A stretch of DNA of 17,070 nt from positions 1 to 17,070 of the forward strand of contig JAFZMT010000110.1 in assembly GCA_017553245.1 (NCBI GenBank), written 5' to 3'. The translations under genes were made by a program, and so were the position numbers. The notes below the pieces were generated by a model. That model had not been told where the DNA came from and searched no databases. It worked only from the letters and a program-made list of their open reading frames with translations. This document shows, piece after piece, positions 1-8,068 of this stretch (positions are counted from its first letter, which is position 1; each line of letters starts with the position of its first letter). Source of the DNA: Methanomicrobium sp. (GTDB lineage Archaea > Halobacteriota > Methanomicrobia > Methanomicrobiales > Methanomicrobiaceae).

Positions 1-2
1 GT

Positions 3-590
3 GAGAGCACTGCCGAATCCGGTAAAGGAACCGTCGACATGTTCTCCCTTCTCAAAGCCGCACTCCGTCAGCGCCCCGAATACATCATTGTGGGTGAAGT
101 AAGAGGAAGCGAAGCGCAGACACTCTTCCAGGCAATGAACACCGGACACACCACATACTCGACCCTTCATGCCGGAGGTATCGAGCAGGCAATCAACCGC
201 CTTACCACAAACCCGATCAACGTCCCGCCCTCAATGTTCGGCGCACTCAACCTCATGATTATTCAGCAGCTGCAGTATGTCAACAAACGCATGGCAAGAC
301 GCTGTATCCTGATTGCCGAAACCTACGTAAAGAAAAACTACATCGACTACAACATCCTCTACAAGTGGCAGCCCGCAACCGACAAATTTGAGAAGACCTA
401 CAAAGAATCCAGAGTCTTAAAAGAGATTGCCTACAGTCAGGGCTGGAGTCCCGAACAGACAAGAGAGCAGATAGACAAGAGGAAAGAAGTCCTTGAAGGT
501 CTTCTCTCGCACAGAATCAGAGATTCCGATCACATAACAACGGTATTTGACGAATTCAGCAAGAACGGTTACTATGAATTTGACGAATAA
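3..590 (+). CDS. Type IV pilus/secretion ATPase, GspE/FlaI (TadA-like) family, 5'-truncated
   Basis: C-terminal 195 codons of a hexameric secretion ATPase that powers pilus or archaellum-like assembly at the cytoplasmic face of the membrane. The reading frame is open from base 3, so the N-terminal domain and Walker A lie outside the window. Visible family motifs are the arginine-rich stretch ALRQRPEYIIVGEVRG (Walker B region, with the acidic GEVRG) and the histidine box GHTTYSTLHAG, followed by the conserved NRLTTNPINVP. An ATG at 39 is internal to the domain and is not a credible start. The next gene overlaps its 3' end by 17 bp and encodes the membrane platform, which fits a pilus operon. 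No archaellum accessory genes (FlaF/G/H) are visible, so I favour a pilus over an archaellum. The family call is firm; the exact appendage is inferred. Confidence 0.93.
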   Translation, partial: ESTAESGKGTVDMFSLLKAALRQRPEYIIVGEVRGSEAQTLFQAMNTGHTTYSTLHAGGIEQAINRLTTNPINVPPSMFGALNLMIIQQLQYVNKRMARRCILIAETYVKKNYIDYNILYKWQPATDKFEKTYKESRVLKEIAYSQGWSPEQTREQIDKRKEVLEGLLSHRIRDSDHITTVFDEFSKNGYYEFDE

Positions 591-2379
591 CCCTCTCATG
601 AATTCACTCAATACCGATGAATTCAAGAAATCCCTAAAATCGGCGCATATCCCGATAACCCCGGAAGACTATCTCATTATGGTTATCTTCGGGACAATTC
701 TCGTCGCATTAGTACTCATCTTACTTATACTCTTAAACTTCCTCTTCAATCTCAACATAAACCCTATACCGTTTCTCGACCCCCTGCTCACAATGGCTGT
801 CATATTCCTGGCAGTCGTCGGCACCGTATTCCTGCTTGCCTATACATACCCGCAGACGGAATCCTCGGGACGAAAGACAAGAATCGAGCTTGATCTCCCC
901 TATGCCGTAACCTACATGCAGGCTCTCTCCACGACAATGACGCTCTTCTCCATCTTCAAGAGCGTAGCCGAGAACGAAGACCTCTACGGCGAAGTCTCGG
1001 AAGAATGCGCCATGGTGGTAAGAGATGTCGAGTATTTCGGCGACGACCTCATAGTGGCAATGAGAAACGTTCAGAACATAACGCCGTCACCCAACTTCAG
1101 CGAACTCATGAACGATCTCGCAATGGTCTCCAAGACCGGCGGCAGCATGACGGACTTCTTCGCATCCAAGTCCGCACATTACCGCGAGACCGCCCTGCTG
1201 GAACTTGAAAACACCTTAAAGACCATGGAGATTATGGCGGAAATCTACGTAACGGCATTCGTTGCGGGACCCATCGCCATAATGATAATGATAGTCGCCC
1301 AGAATCTCTCGGGACAGTCGGGCGTAGACTTTCTTGCGCCGCTCATGTATATCGGTCTGCCGATAGGCGCGACCGCAATGGTCGTCCTGCTCTATATCAT
1401 GATGCCGCCGGACTCGCTTGCCATCACCAGAAAGGCAATGCCGCAGTCGGAATATGCCGATACCAACATCGATCCCATGAGTCTGGCAGCCGTCGACGCC
1501 CAGTTCATGAAGAACTACGAGAGTCACAGAAACCTCCTGAGAATCAAGGAAATCCTCAGAAATCCTCTGAACTACTACATATCCCACTACGAGTACGGAC
1601 TGGCATTCGGAATTGCTCTTGCGGGTCTGACGACTCTGATGTTTTTCAACGGAACTCTTGCGAAGTTAATTCCGACCTACACCTTTGAAGCCTTCATCAC
1701 ACTGGTGATAGTAATGTTCATGCTCCCAATCACGGTTGCGTATGAAGCAAGGAGCCACTACCTGAAAAAGTTCGAATCCCAGCTTCCCGCCTTCCTTCGT
1801 GAGATCTCGGACATGAAAGACATGGGAATGACGCTTCAGAGCGCAATCCACATCATCGCCAACTCCAAGATAGGCGTCCTCACGACCGAGGTCAAGGTGA
1901 CATCGACCGAGATTAAGATGGGAACCAGCGTATCGCTGGCGCTGTACAAACTTGAAGAGAGAATCGGACTTGTATCCGTAAAGCGTGCAATATCGCTCGT
2001 CATAAAAGCAAGTGAGATAACCGACCATCTCCACGAGATCCTTGCCATAGCCATAGGCGACCTCGAACATTTCCTCAAGATGAAGAATGAGCGTTTCGGA
2101 GTCTCCTTTGTCTACGTCGCCATCGTCTACCTCTCTTTAGGTATATTCCTCTATTCGGCGTATCAGCTCAACGTGACCTTCATCGAGAGTTTCTCCAGCT
2201 TTAACCTCAACATCAATGTCACCTCAAATGTCACCGAGATGTTCCACATCTCGATAATTCTGTCGCTGTTCTCTGGACTGATGGCGGGACAGCTGAGCGC
2301 AAACAACATACTTGCGGGACTCAAGCACAGTATCATCTTCCTTGTGGCAACCGCCGTCCTGTTCATTTATATCATATGA
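574..2379 (+). CDS. Type II/IV secretion system F (FlaJ/TadC-like) polytopic membrane platform
   Basis: Integral membrane platform that partners the upstream ATPase and anchors pilin polymerisation. About 601 residues, the double-length archaeal form with two T2SSF-like halves. Hydrophobic segments lie at roughly residues 33-60 and 70-90, then a soluble helical region (AVTYMQALSTTM, VSKTGGSMTDFFASKSAHYRE), then paired membrane segments near 220-280. The pattern repeats around 340-400 (FLREISDMKDMGMTLQSAI) and ends in membrane helices. The frame is open from a TTG at 547, but ATG 574 is preferred because 547 lies deep in the ATPase gene; ATG 598 is also possible. No clear ribosome binding site was seen, so expression is probably coupled to the ATPase. 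Its TGA stop overlaps an ATG in the next frame. No disruption was seen. Confidence 0.92.
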   Translation: MNLTNNPLMNSLNTDEFKKSLKSAHIPITPEDYLIMVIFGTILVALVLILLILLNFLFNLNINPIPFLDPLLTMAVIFLAVVGTVFLLAYTYPQTESSGRKTRIELDLPYAVTYMQALSTTMTLFSIFKSVAENEDLYGEVSEECAMVVRDVEYFGDDLIVAMRNVQNITPSPNFSELMNDLAMVSKTGGSMTDFFASKSAHYRETALLELENTLKTMEIMAEIYVTAFVAGPIAIMIMIVAQNLSGQSGVDFLAPLMYIGLPIGATAMVVLLYIMMPPDSLAITRKAMPQSEYADTNIDPMSLAAVDAQFMKNYESHRNLLRIKEILRNPLNYYISHYEYGLAFGIALAGLTTLMFFNGTLAKLIPTYTFEAFITLVIVMFMLPITVAYEARSHYLKKFESQLPAFLREISDMKDMGMTLQSAIHIIANSKIGVLTTEVKVTSTEIKMGTSVSLALYKLEERIGLVSVKRAISLVIKASEITDHLHEILAIAIGDLEHFLKMKNERFGVSFVYVAIVYLSLGIFLYSAYQLNVTFIESFSSFNLNINVTSNVTEMFHISIILSLFSGLMAGQLSANNILAGLKHSIIFLVATAVLFIYII

Positions 2380-2432
2380 AGTGGATAATAATGAAAGCAC
2401 GAGATACGGGGGACAATATTAAGGGAGGTATT

Positions 2433-2969
2433 ATGGGCAATATGAAATATAATATCGATAATCGGAGTAATTTCCGCGGTGCAGGTTGTGTTGGCAACCG
2501 AGGCGCAGGCTGTCAGGGTGCGGGTTGCACGGGCGCGGGCAATGCGTGCAATGCGGACAATGAAGCCATCTCACCCGTAATCGGCGAGATGCTCATGCTC
2601 ACCGTCGTCATTATACTTGTGGCGCTTTTTGCCGCATCAACGAGCAGTTTCATTCCCGCCGACCGTGACCCGACAATGAACGTGCTTGTAGGCGAAGTCT
2701 CCGCCGACAATCATAACGTGACACTCTGGCACAAGGGCGGAGATGTCATTCCGATGTCAAGCATGAAGGTCATCATCGGCAACGGTAAGGAAAGAAAGAC
2801 CTTCATGGACGGCAATTTCGTCATAAACGGCAACACCGACCTCAGAAACTTCAGACCCGGCGACAGCATGGTCGTATCCACGGGAGAGGACATCAGGGGA
2901 GAGGACATAACCGTGGTTGTCGGCAATACCGTCGTAATGTACGGCAGAATAAAAGGTGCGGGAGACTAA
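2433..2969 (+). CDS. Type IV pilin-like protein with archaeal Pilin_N motif and long Cys-rich leader
   Basis: Small pilin-like protein, about 178 residues from this start. The class III signal region is AISPVIGEMLMLTVVIILVA, matching the archaeal pilin N-terminal family; a prepilin peptidase would cut close to the start of that segment and the hydrophobic helix would pack in the pilus core. The remaining ~110 residues look like a small beta-rich head domain. ATG 2433 is chosen because GGGAGGT (2423-2429) precedes it, although the spacing is short (3-4 nt). ATG 2376 overlaps the previous stop (ATGA) and ATG 2442 is an alternative. The leader before AISPVIG is about 44 residues, far longer than usual, and contains three GAGC units plus a further Cys. 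The gene follows the platform gene directly and precedes a second pilin. The family call is good; its role as major or minor pilin is unknown. Confidence 0.85.
   Translation: MGNMKYNIDNRSNFRGAGCVGNRGAGCQGAGCTGAGNACNADNEAISPVIGEMLMLTVVIILVALFAASTSSFIPADRDPTMNVLVGEVSADNHNVTLWHKGGDVIPMSSMKVIIGNGKERKTFMDGNFVINGNTDLRNFRPGDSMVVSTGEDIRGEDITVVVGNTVVMYGRIKGAGD
2478..2540 (+). repeat. In-frame GAGC-encoding 12-bp repeats in pilin leader
   Basis: Degenerate units of the form GGYGCRGGYTGY, each encoding Gly-Ala-Gly-Cys, start at 2478, 2502 and 2517, with a partial Gly-Ala-Gly unit at 2532. Spacing varies by inserted codons but always stays in frame. They lie upstream of the predicted prepilin cleavage region, so the repeat would be removed from the mature pilin if the start at 2433 is right. 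Confidence 0.8.
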
Positions 2970-2972
2970 AGA

Positions 2973-4010
2973 ATGAGAGACTGTTCCGATACCCGCGTAT
3001 CCGCGAAAAGCCCGAAAAGCCCGAAAACCCTTTATAACGCGAATGCCGACCGCGAAAGCGCAATAGCGCCGGTGGTTGCCGTTCTGCTCCTGCTTGCGGT
3101 GGTAATGACAATCATCTCGCTCTATTCCGCACTCTACATCCCGACACTCAAGGAACAGGCTGAGATAGAGCATCTCGCAGGCGTCGAGGAGGCATTTCTC
3201 ACATTCTCTTCCGATATCGACAGCACCCTTATCTCAAAAAAAGAAGGCTCGATAACGCGCAACGTTGAGCTCGGCGGCGGCAGTGTCGTATTGTCGCCGC
3301 TGAAATCCGGCGGCGTAATGGAAGTAAAGGGTGCCGACCCGTGGCTCTTATACAGGATTGACAAGGGGGATGGTATCAATCTCGGGGAATCGACACTTGT
3401 CAACTTCTCCTATGATGCGGTCGGCAATTTCTGGATGGATAACGGATATCTCTGGGACTACGGCATTGTCTCCTTAGAGACACCTTATTCGAGCACGACG
3501 CCTCTGCAGTACACAACATATGATGCCGCGGCTGCCGACATTAAAACAAACGGCGGCATATTCAAACCGATGTTTGATCTGGATTATGTCTCCGAGATTG
3601 TCTTTGAGAAGAACGGAGAAGGCAATCTTACAGGCGCTTCACATAAAAACTGCACCGAGATAATTTTCACCGTCGTGACCTTTAACAAAAATAATAATAA
3701 TGACTACGTAAGCGGAAGCGGATCGGCGGCACTGAAACTGGATTCAAAAATGACGGGCAAGAGTACAAATACCGACACGATATATGTCAGGATAAATACC
3801 GGTTTAAAGGATTCAGACAATAATGTTGTTAAAGCCGCGGATGATGTCCTGGTAAAGACCATGCGTAAGAAAATTGAAGCCCTTGACGAACAGAAATTCA
3901 AAAATTTTGCAGGCTATCACTACGATGAAAATCCGCGTCTGTACACATTGAGATTCACTTCTCCCGTTAAAGTTACGGTAAGAACTCTGACACTGACGAT
4001 CAGCGTATAA
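2973..4010 (+). CDS. Large pilin-like protein with archaeal Pilin_N motif
   Basis: Surface appendage or pilin-like protein of 345 residues. The N terminus carries AIAPVVAVLLLLAVVMTII (about residues 30-48), an archaeal pilin-type signal/assembly helix, after a 29-residue leader containing a duplicated Lys-Ser-Pro-Lys stretch (9-bp DNA repeat AAAAGCCCG). After the helix comes LKEQAEIEHLAGVEEAF and a Gly-rich patch (LGGGSVVLSPLKSGG), a pattern I recall from large archaeal pilin-like proteins, then a long extracellular domain with a run of asparagines near residues 232-239. ATG 2973 has GGGAG 8 nt upstream and lies 3 nt after the preceding stop, so it belongs to the pilus operon. It may be a minor pilin or adhesin; the sequence does not decide. 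An 18-bp repeat array begins on its stop codon. Confidence 0.82.
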   Translation: MRDCSDTRVSAKSPKSPKTLYNANADRESAIAPVVAVLLLLAVVMTIISLYSALYIPTLKEQAEIEHLAGVEEAFLTFSSDIDSTLISKKEGSITRNVELGGGSVVLSPLKSGGVMEVKGADPWLLYRIDKGDGINLGESTLVNFSYDAVGNFWMDNGYLWDYGIVSLETPYSSTTPLQYTTYDAAAADIKTNGGIFKPMFDLDYVSEIVFEKNGEGNLTGASHKNCTEIIFTVVTFNKNNNNDYVSGSGSAALKLDSKMTGKSTNTDTIYVRINTGLKDSDNNVVKAADDVLVKTMRKKIEALDEQKFKNFAGYHYDENPRLYTLRFTSPVKVTVRTLTLTISV

Positions 4011-4110
4011 TGTAATCTGAGTGTATAATGTAATTTGAATCCATGGTGTAATCTGAATGCAGAGTGTAATTTGAGCATATGGTGTAATTGGAATGCACGG
4101 TCTGATTTGA
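4003..4110 (+). repeat. Six tandem 18-bp degenerate repeats overlapping the stop codon of the pilin gene
   Basis: Units start at 4003, 4021, 4039, 4057, 4075 and 4093, with exactly 18 bp period and a core TGTAAT(C/T)TGA at positions 9-18 of each unit. The first two units differ at only two positions; later ones diverge progressively. The TAA stop of the upstream gene (4008-4010) is inside unit 1, and all units stay in the reading frame of that gene. The rest of the gap to btuF is AT-rich with no gene. Confidence 0.88.
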
Positions 4111-4120
4111 AAATAATATT

Positions 4121-4147
4121 CTTATAAGTTAACTTTATTTGTATATG
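4121..4147 (+). promoter_or_regulatory. Probable AT-rich archaeal promoter for the btuF operon
   Basis: An AT-rich stretch with TATA-like sequence (CTTATAAG at 4121-4128 and TTTGTATA at 4138-4145) lies 14-41 nt before the btuF ATG. No Shine-Dalgarno sequence is visible before that ATG, so the transcript may have a very short leader. Which TATA-like element is used cannot be told. Confidence 0.4.
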
Positions 4148-4161
4148 CTCCCATATTCTTT

Positions 4162-5160
4162 ATGCAAAATCGGAGCCTTTTCATTTTTTCGGCACTGTTT
4201 CTGGTAATCTGCGCCTGTATATGCGGATGCACGGGAACAGGAAGCACAAATAATCCCGTCCCGACCGCAACGGCGACACCTGCGGCAACCGCTACGACCG
4301 CGGCGCCGACTGCGACACCCGCGGCTGACGGAATCACAATAGTCGACGATACGGGCGCAACCGTCTTCATCCCCGCGGGCGTTGAGCGCATAGTATCGCT
4401 GGCGCCGAGTATCACCGAGCTTTACTTCGCAATGACCGACGAAAATTCGACGACCAAGCTTGTCGGCAGAACCTCATACGACAACTACCCCGAAGAAGCC
4501 CTCAAGGTCGACTCGATAGGCGGCATGACGACGGGTTCAAGCATTGAAACCATTATCTCAAAGAATCCCGACCTCATAATGTCGACGACGATGGTCGACA
4601 TGAACACAATCAACCAGCTTCGTGCCAACGGATACCCCGTAATCGTCTTTGAGATAAACAAACTCGAAGACATCTTCGAGAATATCAGAGTAATGGGCAA
4701 AGTCCTCAACGAAGAGAAGAATGCCGATGCGCTCATAAAGAAGATAAACGCGGAGATTGCCGATATCGAGTCAAGACCGCATGAAACGCCGCTTCCAAAG
4801 ACAATGTATGCGGTAGCCGCCGATCCGATGTATGTCGCCGGCAGCGAGACCTACCTTGACGAACTCATCACACTTGCCGGCGGCGTCAACACCTACGCCG
4901 ACACACCCGGTTACGGCATAGTCACAACCGAGTCGATAATCGAACGTCAGCCCGACGTCATTATAGTAATCAAGGGACCGATGGACTCCGGACTCAACAT
5001 GCGCGAGCAGATAATGAATAACAAGGAACTTGCGAATATACCCGCGGTCAAGACCGGCAGAATCTATACGGTCGACGACGACATTGTCTCACGCCCCGGA
5101 CCGAGAGTCGGTCAGGCACTGGAGATCCTCTATTCATGTATCAGCGAAAACGCACAGTAA
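4162..5160 (+). CDS. btuF: Corrinoid/vitamin B12 ABC transporter substrate-binding lipoprotein BtuF
   Basis: Periplasmic-binding-protein-type receptor that captures a corrinoid (or a similar metal chelate) outside the membrane and delivers it to the BtuCD channel. Residues 1-23 are a signal peptide ending in an ICGC lipobox with the predicted lipidated Cys at 23. A Thr/Ala/Pro-rich linker follows (about 24-56), then the fold starting at ITIVDDTGATVFIP and the class-typical VERIVSLAPSITELYFA. Later motifs such as IGGM, NPDLIM and PGPRVGQALEIL fit the BtuF-like TroA superfamily. Length (332) is normal. The ATG has no clear ribosome binding site. The next gene, btuC, overlaps by 25 bp. CobO at the operon end favours corrinoid over iron siderophore as substrate; that is inference from context. 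Confidence 0.9.
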   Translation: MQNRSLFIFSALFLVICACICGCTGTGSTNNPVPTATATPAATATTAAPTATPAADGITIVDDTGATVFIPAGVERIVSLAPSITELYFAMTDENSTTKLVGRTSYDNYPEEALKVDSIGGMTTGSSIETIISKNPDLIMSTTMVDMNTINQLRANGYPVIVFEINKLEDIFENIRVMGKVLNEEKNADALIKKINAEIADIESRPHETPLPKTMYAVAADPMYVAGSETYLDELITLAGGVNTYADTPGYGIVTTESIIERQPDVIIVIKGPMDSGLNMREQIMNNKELANIPAVKTGRIYTVDDDIVSRPGPRVGQALEILYSCISENAQ

Positions 5161-6158
5161 TCATCACCGGAGGTCTCTTCCTCCTCACACTTTTTGTAAT
5201 GACCGTCTCCGTCGGCGTCGGAGAATCGGGGATAGCACCCCAGAAGGTCTTTGACATACTCACGGCAGGCATCTTCGGCACAACGCCCTACTGGAGCGCG
5301 GGCGAAGAAACCATAGTTCTCGGAATCCGACTTCCGCGGGTTATCCTCGGCGCTCTCGTGGGGGCATCCCTTGCACTTGCGGGCGCGGCACTTCAGAGCC
5401 TCTTTCGAAACCCGATGGCTGACCCGTTCATCCTGGGTATATCCAGCGGCGCCGCTCTCGGAGCTTCGCTTGTCTTCGTCTACGGTCTCAGCGTAGCCTT
5501 CACAATCTACAGCATTCCCGTAATGGCGTTCATATTCGGACTCGGAACTCTGTTTCTAGTCTACAACGTTGCCCGCGTCGGCAACCTGATTCCGATAAAC
5601 ACCCTCCTCCTCTCGGGTGTCGCCATATCCGCGCTATTCAGCGCCTGCAACTCCTTTGTCATGTTTACCGCGGGACACAACCTCAACGCCATCATGTTCT
5701 GGACGATGGGAAGCCTCTCGGGTCGCGGCTGGGACTATGTCTGGGTAATGCTTCCCTTCACCCTCGCAGGCATCGCGGTGATGATAACCCTCACGCGCCA
5801 GCTCAACGCAATGATGTTCGGCGAAGAATCGGCGCAGTATCTCGGAATCAACGTCGAACGCTTAAAGAAGATTCTGCTCATCGTAACCGCGATAATCACA
5901 AGCGCCGCCGTCTCGGTAAGCGGCATAATCGGTTTCGTGGGACTTATCATCCCGCATATCGTGCGCCTTGTCACGGGACCCGATCACAGGGTGGTCGTGC
6001 CCGTCTGCGTATTTGCCGGCGCACTCTTCATCGTCCTTGCCGACATGTTTGCGCGTGTCGTAATCGCCCCGACCGAGCTTCCTTTGGGTATTCTGACGGC
6101 ACTTTGCGGTGCGCCGTTCTTCCTCTACCTTCTCAGGAGCAAGAGAGGTGAACTGTAA
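5136..6158 (+). CDS. btuC: Corrinoid ABC transporter permease BtuC (FecCD family)
   Basis: Membrane permease that forms the translocation channel as a homodimer with BtuD. 340 residues, strongly hydrophobic, with about ten expected membrane helices as in the FecCD family. Hallmark motifs are GAALQSLFRNPMADPFILGISSGAALGA (about residues 83-110, giving the coupling-helix region), GFVGLIIPHIVRLVTGPDHR and the C-terminal ELPLGILTALCGAPFFLYLLR. ATG 5136 lies inside the end of btuF, with GGAG at 5121-5124, so translation is probably coupled. Its end carries the first copy of a 17-bp duplication whose ATG overlaps the TAA stop. No missing motif was seen. Confidence 0.94.
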   Translation: MYQRKRTVIITGGLFLLTLFVMTVSVGVGESGIAPQKVFDILTAGIFGTTPYWSAGEETIVLGIRLPRVILGALVGASLALAGAALQSLFRNPMADPFILGISSGAALGASLVFVYGLSVAFTIYSIPVMAFIFGLGTLFLVYNVARVGNLIPINTLLLSGVAISALFSACNSFVMFTAGHNLNAIMFWTMGSLSGRGWDYVWVMLPFTLAGIAVMITLTRQLNAMMFGEESAQYLGINVERLKKILLIVTAIITSAAVSVSGIIGFVGLIIPHIVRLVTGPDHRVVVPVCVFAGALFIVLADMFARVVIAPTELPLGILTALCGAPFFLYLLRSKRGEL

Positions 6159-6177
6159 TGAGAGGTGAACTGTAATG
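6144..6177 (+). repeat. 17-bp tandem duplication across the btuC stop / btuD start
   Basis: AGAGGTGAACTGTAATG occurs at 6144-6160 and again, identically, at 6161-6177. Each copy carries a GAGGTGA ribosome binding site and an ATG. The first ATG (6158) overlaps the btuC TAA and opens a five-codon frame (MRGEL) ending before the second ATG, which is the btuD start. Confidence 0.95.
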
Positions 6178-7455
6178 CCGCTTGAAGTGAAAAATGTGGC
6201 GTTCAGCTACAATCACAACCCCTCAAAGCGCGACGCCGATGCCGGATTAAAAGAGAATGCCGTCCTGAAGGACATGAGCTTTACCTGCCGCGACAACCGC
6301 GTGACAGGCATTGTCGGTCCCAACGGCTGCGGCAAGACAACCATCCTCAAGGTGATCGCGGGATTCTACCGTGCCCATGCCGGAAGTATCAGCTATGACG
6401 GCAGGACGACCGACGGCATGAACGCCGCGGAACTCGCAAAACTCCGTGCGGTCGTGGAGCAGACCGTCTATTCGCCCTTCGCCTTCCCCGTCTACGACTA
6501 CGTGATGCTCGGGCGCACTCCCTATCACGGCAACTTCTCCGCCGATACCGAAGAGGACAACGAGATAGTCCTCAACTCAATGAAGAGCACCAATGTCCTT
6601 CAGTTTAAGGACAGAAAGATAAACGAGCTCTCCGGCGGCGAACTCCAGAGAGTGATGATTGCAAGGTCGCTCGCGCAGGAACCGAAATATCTGATGCTCG
6701 ATGAGCCGACATCCCACCTCGATATAAGGCAGCAGCTTGAGGTCATGAAACTTCTGCGCACGATTTCGTCGAACACAACGATAATGTGCATTATCCATGA
6801 GATAAATCAGGCGGCGGCATACTGCGACGATGTTGTAATGACCGCCGGCGGATACGTGATCGGCGAAGGCAAAGCCGAGGACATCCTCAGCTACGAAAAT
6901 CTCAGCGAGGTCTTCGGCGTCCTCTCCATGCAGACAAGTCAGCCGGAAAGCGGCAAAAAACAGTTCCTCTTCTCTCTGCAACCCGAAACCCGTGCAGAGA
7001 AGGCAAAGCATGTCCATGTGATAAGCGGCGAAGGGCGCGGAAGGCGCATACTCCTCACCCTCAAACATGCGGGATTCAAGGTTACCGCGGGCATTCTGAG
7101 CAGAAACGACGGCGATTACCTTGTATGCCGTTCGGCAGGCATTGAGACCGTATCCGTGCCCTCGTTCTCGCCGTATTCCGAGGAGGCGGTTATGCAGCAG
7201 AAGAAGCTCTGCGACGAAGCCGATGCCGTGGTGCTTGTCGCCACCGATGTCGGAAGCGGCAATCTTGTGAATCCGGAGACGGCATACTCCTATCTGAACA
7301 CGGGCAAGCCGGTCTTTTTCGTGGATCACAACCTGAAGGAGTACAAATACGACAATACCGCAGGCAAACGTGCGACGCAGATATACGACGCCATGCTTAA
7401 GAACGCAAAGGCTGTCTCGGGTGCCGACGAACTCCTTTCGGAGCTTACGGACTGA
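6175..7455 (+). CDS. btuD: Corrinoid ABC transporter ATPase BtuD with extra C-terminal domain
   Basis: Cytoplasmic ATPase that energises BtuFC. 426 residues, about 165 longer than a simple BtuD. The N-terminal ABC domain (1-255) has Walker A GPNGCGKTT (48-56), Q-loop near 96, signature LSGGE (152-156), Walker B YLMLDEP and H-loop His208. It also carries a small insertion at about 14-28 relative to the usual compact start. Residues about 278-426 form a second, soluble domain (HVISGEGRGRRIL, a Rossmann-like beta-alpha start, then AGIETVSVPSFSPYS and ADAVVLVATDVGSGNLVNP) that I cannot assign; it is not recognisably CbiZ. ATG 6175 is preceded by GAGGTGA from the second copy of a tandem duplication. 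It follows btuC and precedes cobO. Confidence 0.9.
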   Translation: MPLEVKNVAFSYNHNPSKRDADAGLKENAVLKDMSFTCRDNRVTGIVGPNGCGKTTILKVIAGFYRAHAGSISYDGRTTDGMNAAELAKLRAVVEQTVYSPFAFPVYDYVMLGRTPYHGNFSADTEEDNEIVLNSMKSTNVLQFKDRKINELSGGELQRVMIARSLAQEPKYLMLDEPTSHLDIRQQLEVMKLLRTISSNTTIMCIIHEINQAAAYCDDVVMTAGGYVIGEGKAEDILSYENLSEVFGVLSMQTSQPESGKKQFLFSLQPETRAEKAKHVHVISGEGRGRRILLTLKHAGFKVTAGILSRNDGDYLVCRSAGIETVSVPSFSPYSEEAVMQQKKLCDEADAVVLVATDVGSGNLVNPETAYSYLNTGKPVFFVDHNLKEYKYDNTAGKRATQIYDAMLKNAKAVSGADELLSELTD

Positions 7456-7533
7456 ACCTGCTGAGCTTACCACCGAGACAGGGCGGAAAAGATATCTTGA
7501 ATGAGATAAATGAAAAATTAACGGAAAGATAAT

Positions 7534-8055
7534 ATGACTGAAAAATACGGATATGTCCAGATAAACACTGGTGACGGCAAGGGAAAGACAACGGCGGCGT
7601 TCGGCACGGCGCTTAGGATGCTGATACGGGGAAACAGTGTTTTCTTCGGTCAGTTCATCAAGGGAACCGATACCGCCGAGCTTGAACTGCCCGAACAGTT
7701 TCCGAAATTTACGATAAAGCAGTTCGGAAAGGGCTGTTTCGTCGGTCGCAAGCCCGATGAGGAAGACATTCGCATGGCGCACGAGGGATTGAACACAGCC
7801 GCGGAAGCACTCAAATCGGGAAAATACGATCTTGTCGTTCTCGATGAGGTGAACGTCGCCGTATCGCTGGGTCTTCTGACCGCCGCCGAAGTCCTTGACG
7901 CCGTTAAAAACCGCGCCGAAGGCACCGAAGTAATTATGACGGGACGCGATGCGCCTGCCGAGTTCATCGAATATGCCGACCTCGTAACCGAGATGAAGAA
8001 GGTCAAACATTACTTCGACGACGGCATAATCGCAAGAAAAGGCATTGAATATTGA
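7534..8055 (+). CDS. cobO: Corrinoid adenosyltransferase, CobO/CobA family
   Basis: Transfers the 5'-deoxyadenosyl group of ATP to cobalt(I) of a corrinoid, making the coenzyme form in the cytoplasm. 173 residues, normal for the family. The P-loop variant TGDGKGKTTAAFG lies at about 12-24. Downstream are LVVLDEVNVAV, EVIMTGRDAP and the conserved C terminus ADLVTEMKKVKHYFDDGI-ARKGIEY, which I recognise as CobO-type. ATG 7534 has a weak GGAAAG upstream. It lies 78 nt after btuD; that gap has no gene and contains a partial echo of the btuD end (GAGCTTAC twice). Placement after BtuFCD suggests that imported corrinoids are adenosylated on entry. Confidence 0.95.
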   Translation: MTEKYGYVQINTGDGKGKTTAAFGTALRMLIRGNSVFFGQFIKGTDTAELELPEQFPKFTIKQFGKGCFVGRKPDEEDIRMAHEGLNTAAEALKSGKYDLVVLDEVNVAVSLGLLTAAEVLDAVKNRAEGTEVIMTGRDAPAEFIEYADLVTEMKKVKHYFDDGIIARKGIEY

Positions 8056-8068
8056 AATATCACTGCCT

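Noticed and set aside
4003..4110. Possible CRISPR array
   Set aside because: Units are contiguous 18-mers without unique spacers and no cas genes are nearby.
4011..4161. Cobalamin riboswitch before btuF
   Set aside because: The gap contains the repeat array and a TATA-like region, with no B12-box-like or multi-stem leader; the likely transcript leader is too short.
6577..8010. Long - strand frame of 477 codons opposite btuD and cobO
   Set aside because: It lies antisense to two genes with clear catalytic motifs, has no ribosome binding site or recognisable domain, and is explained by codon bias of the real genes.
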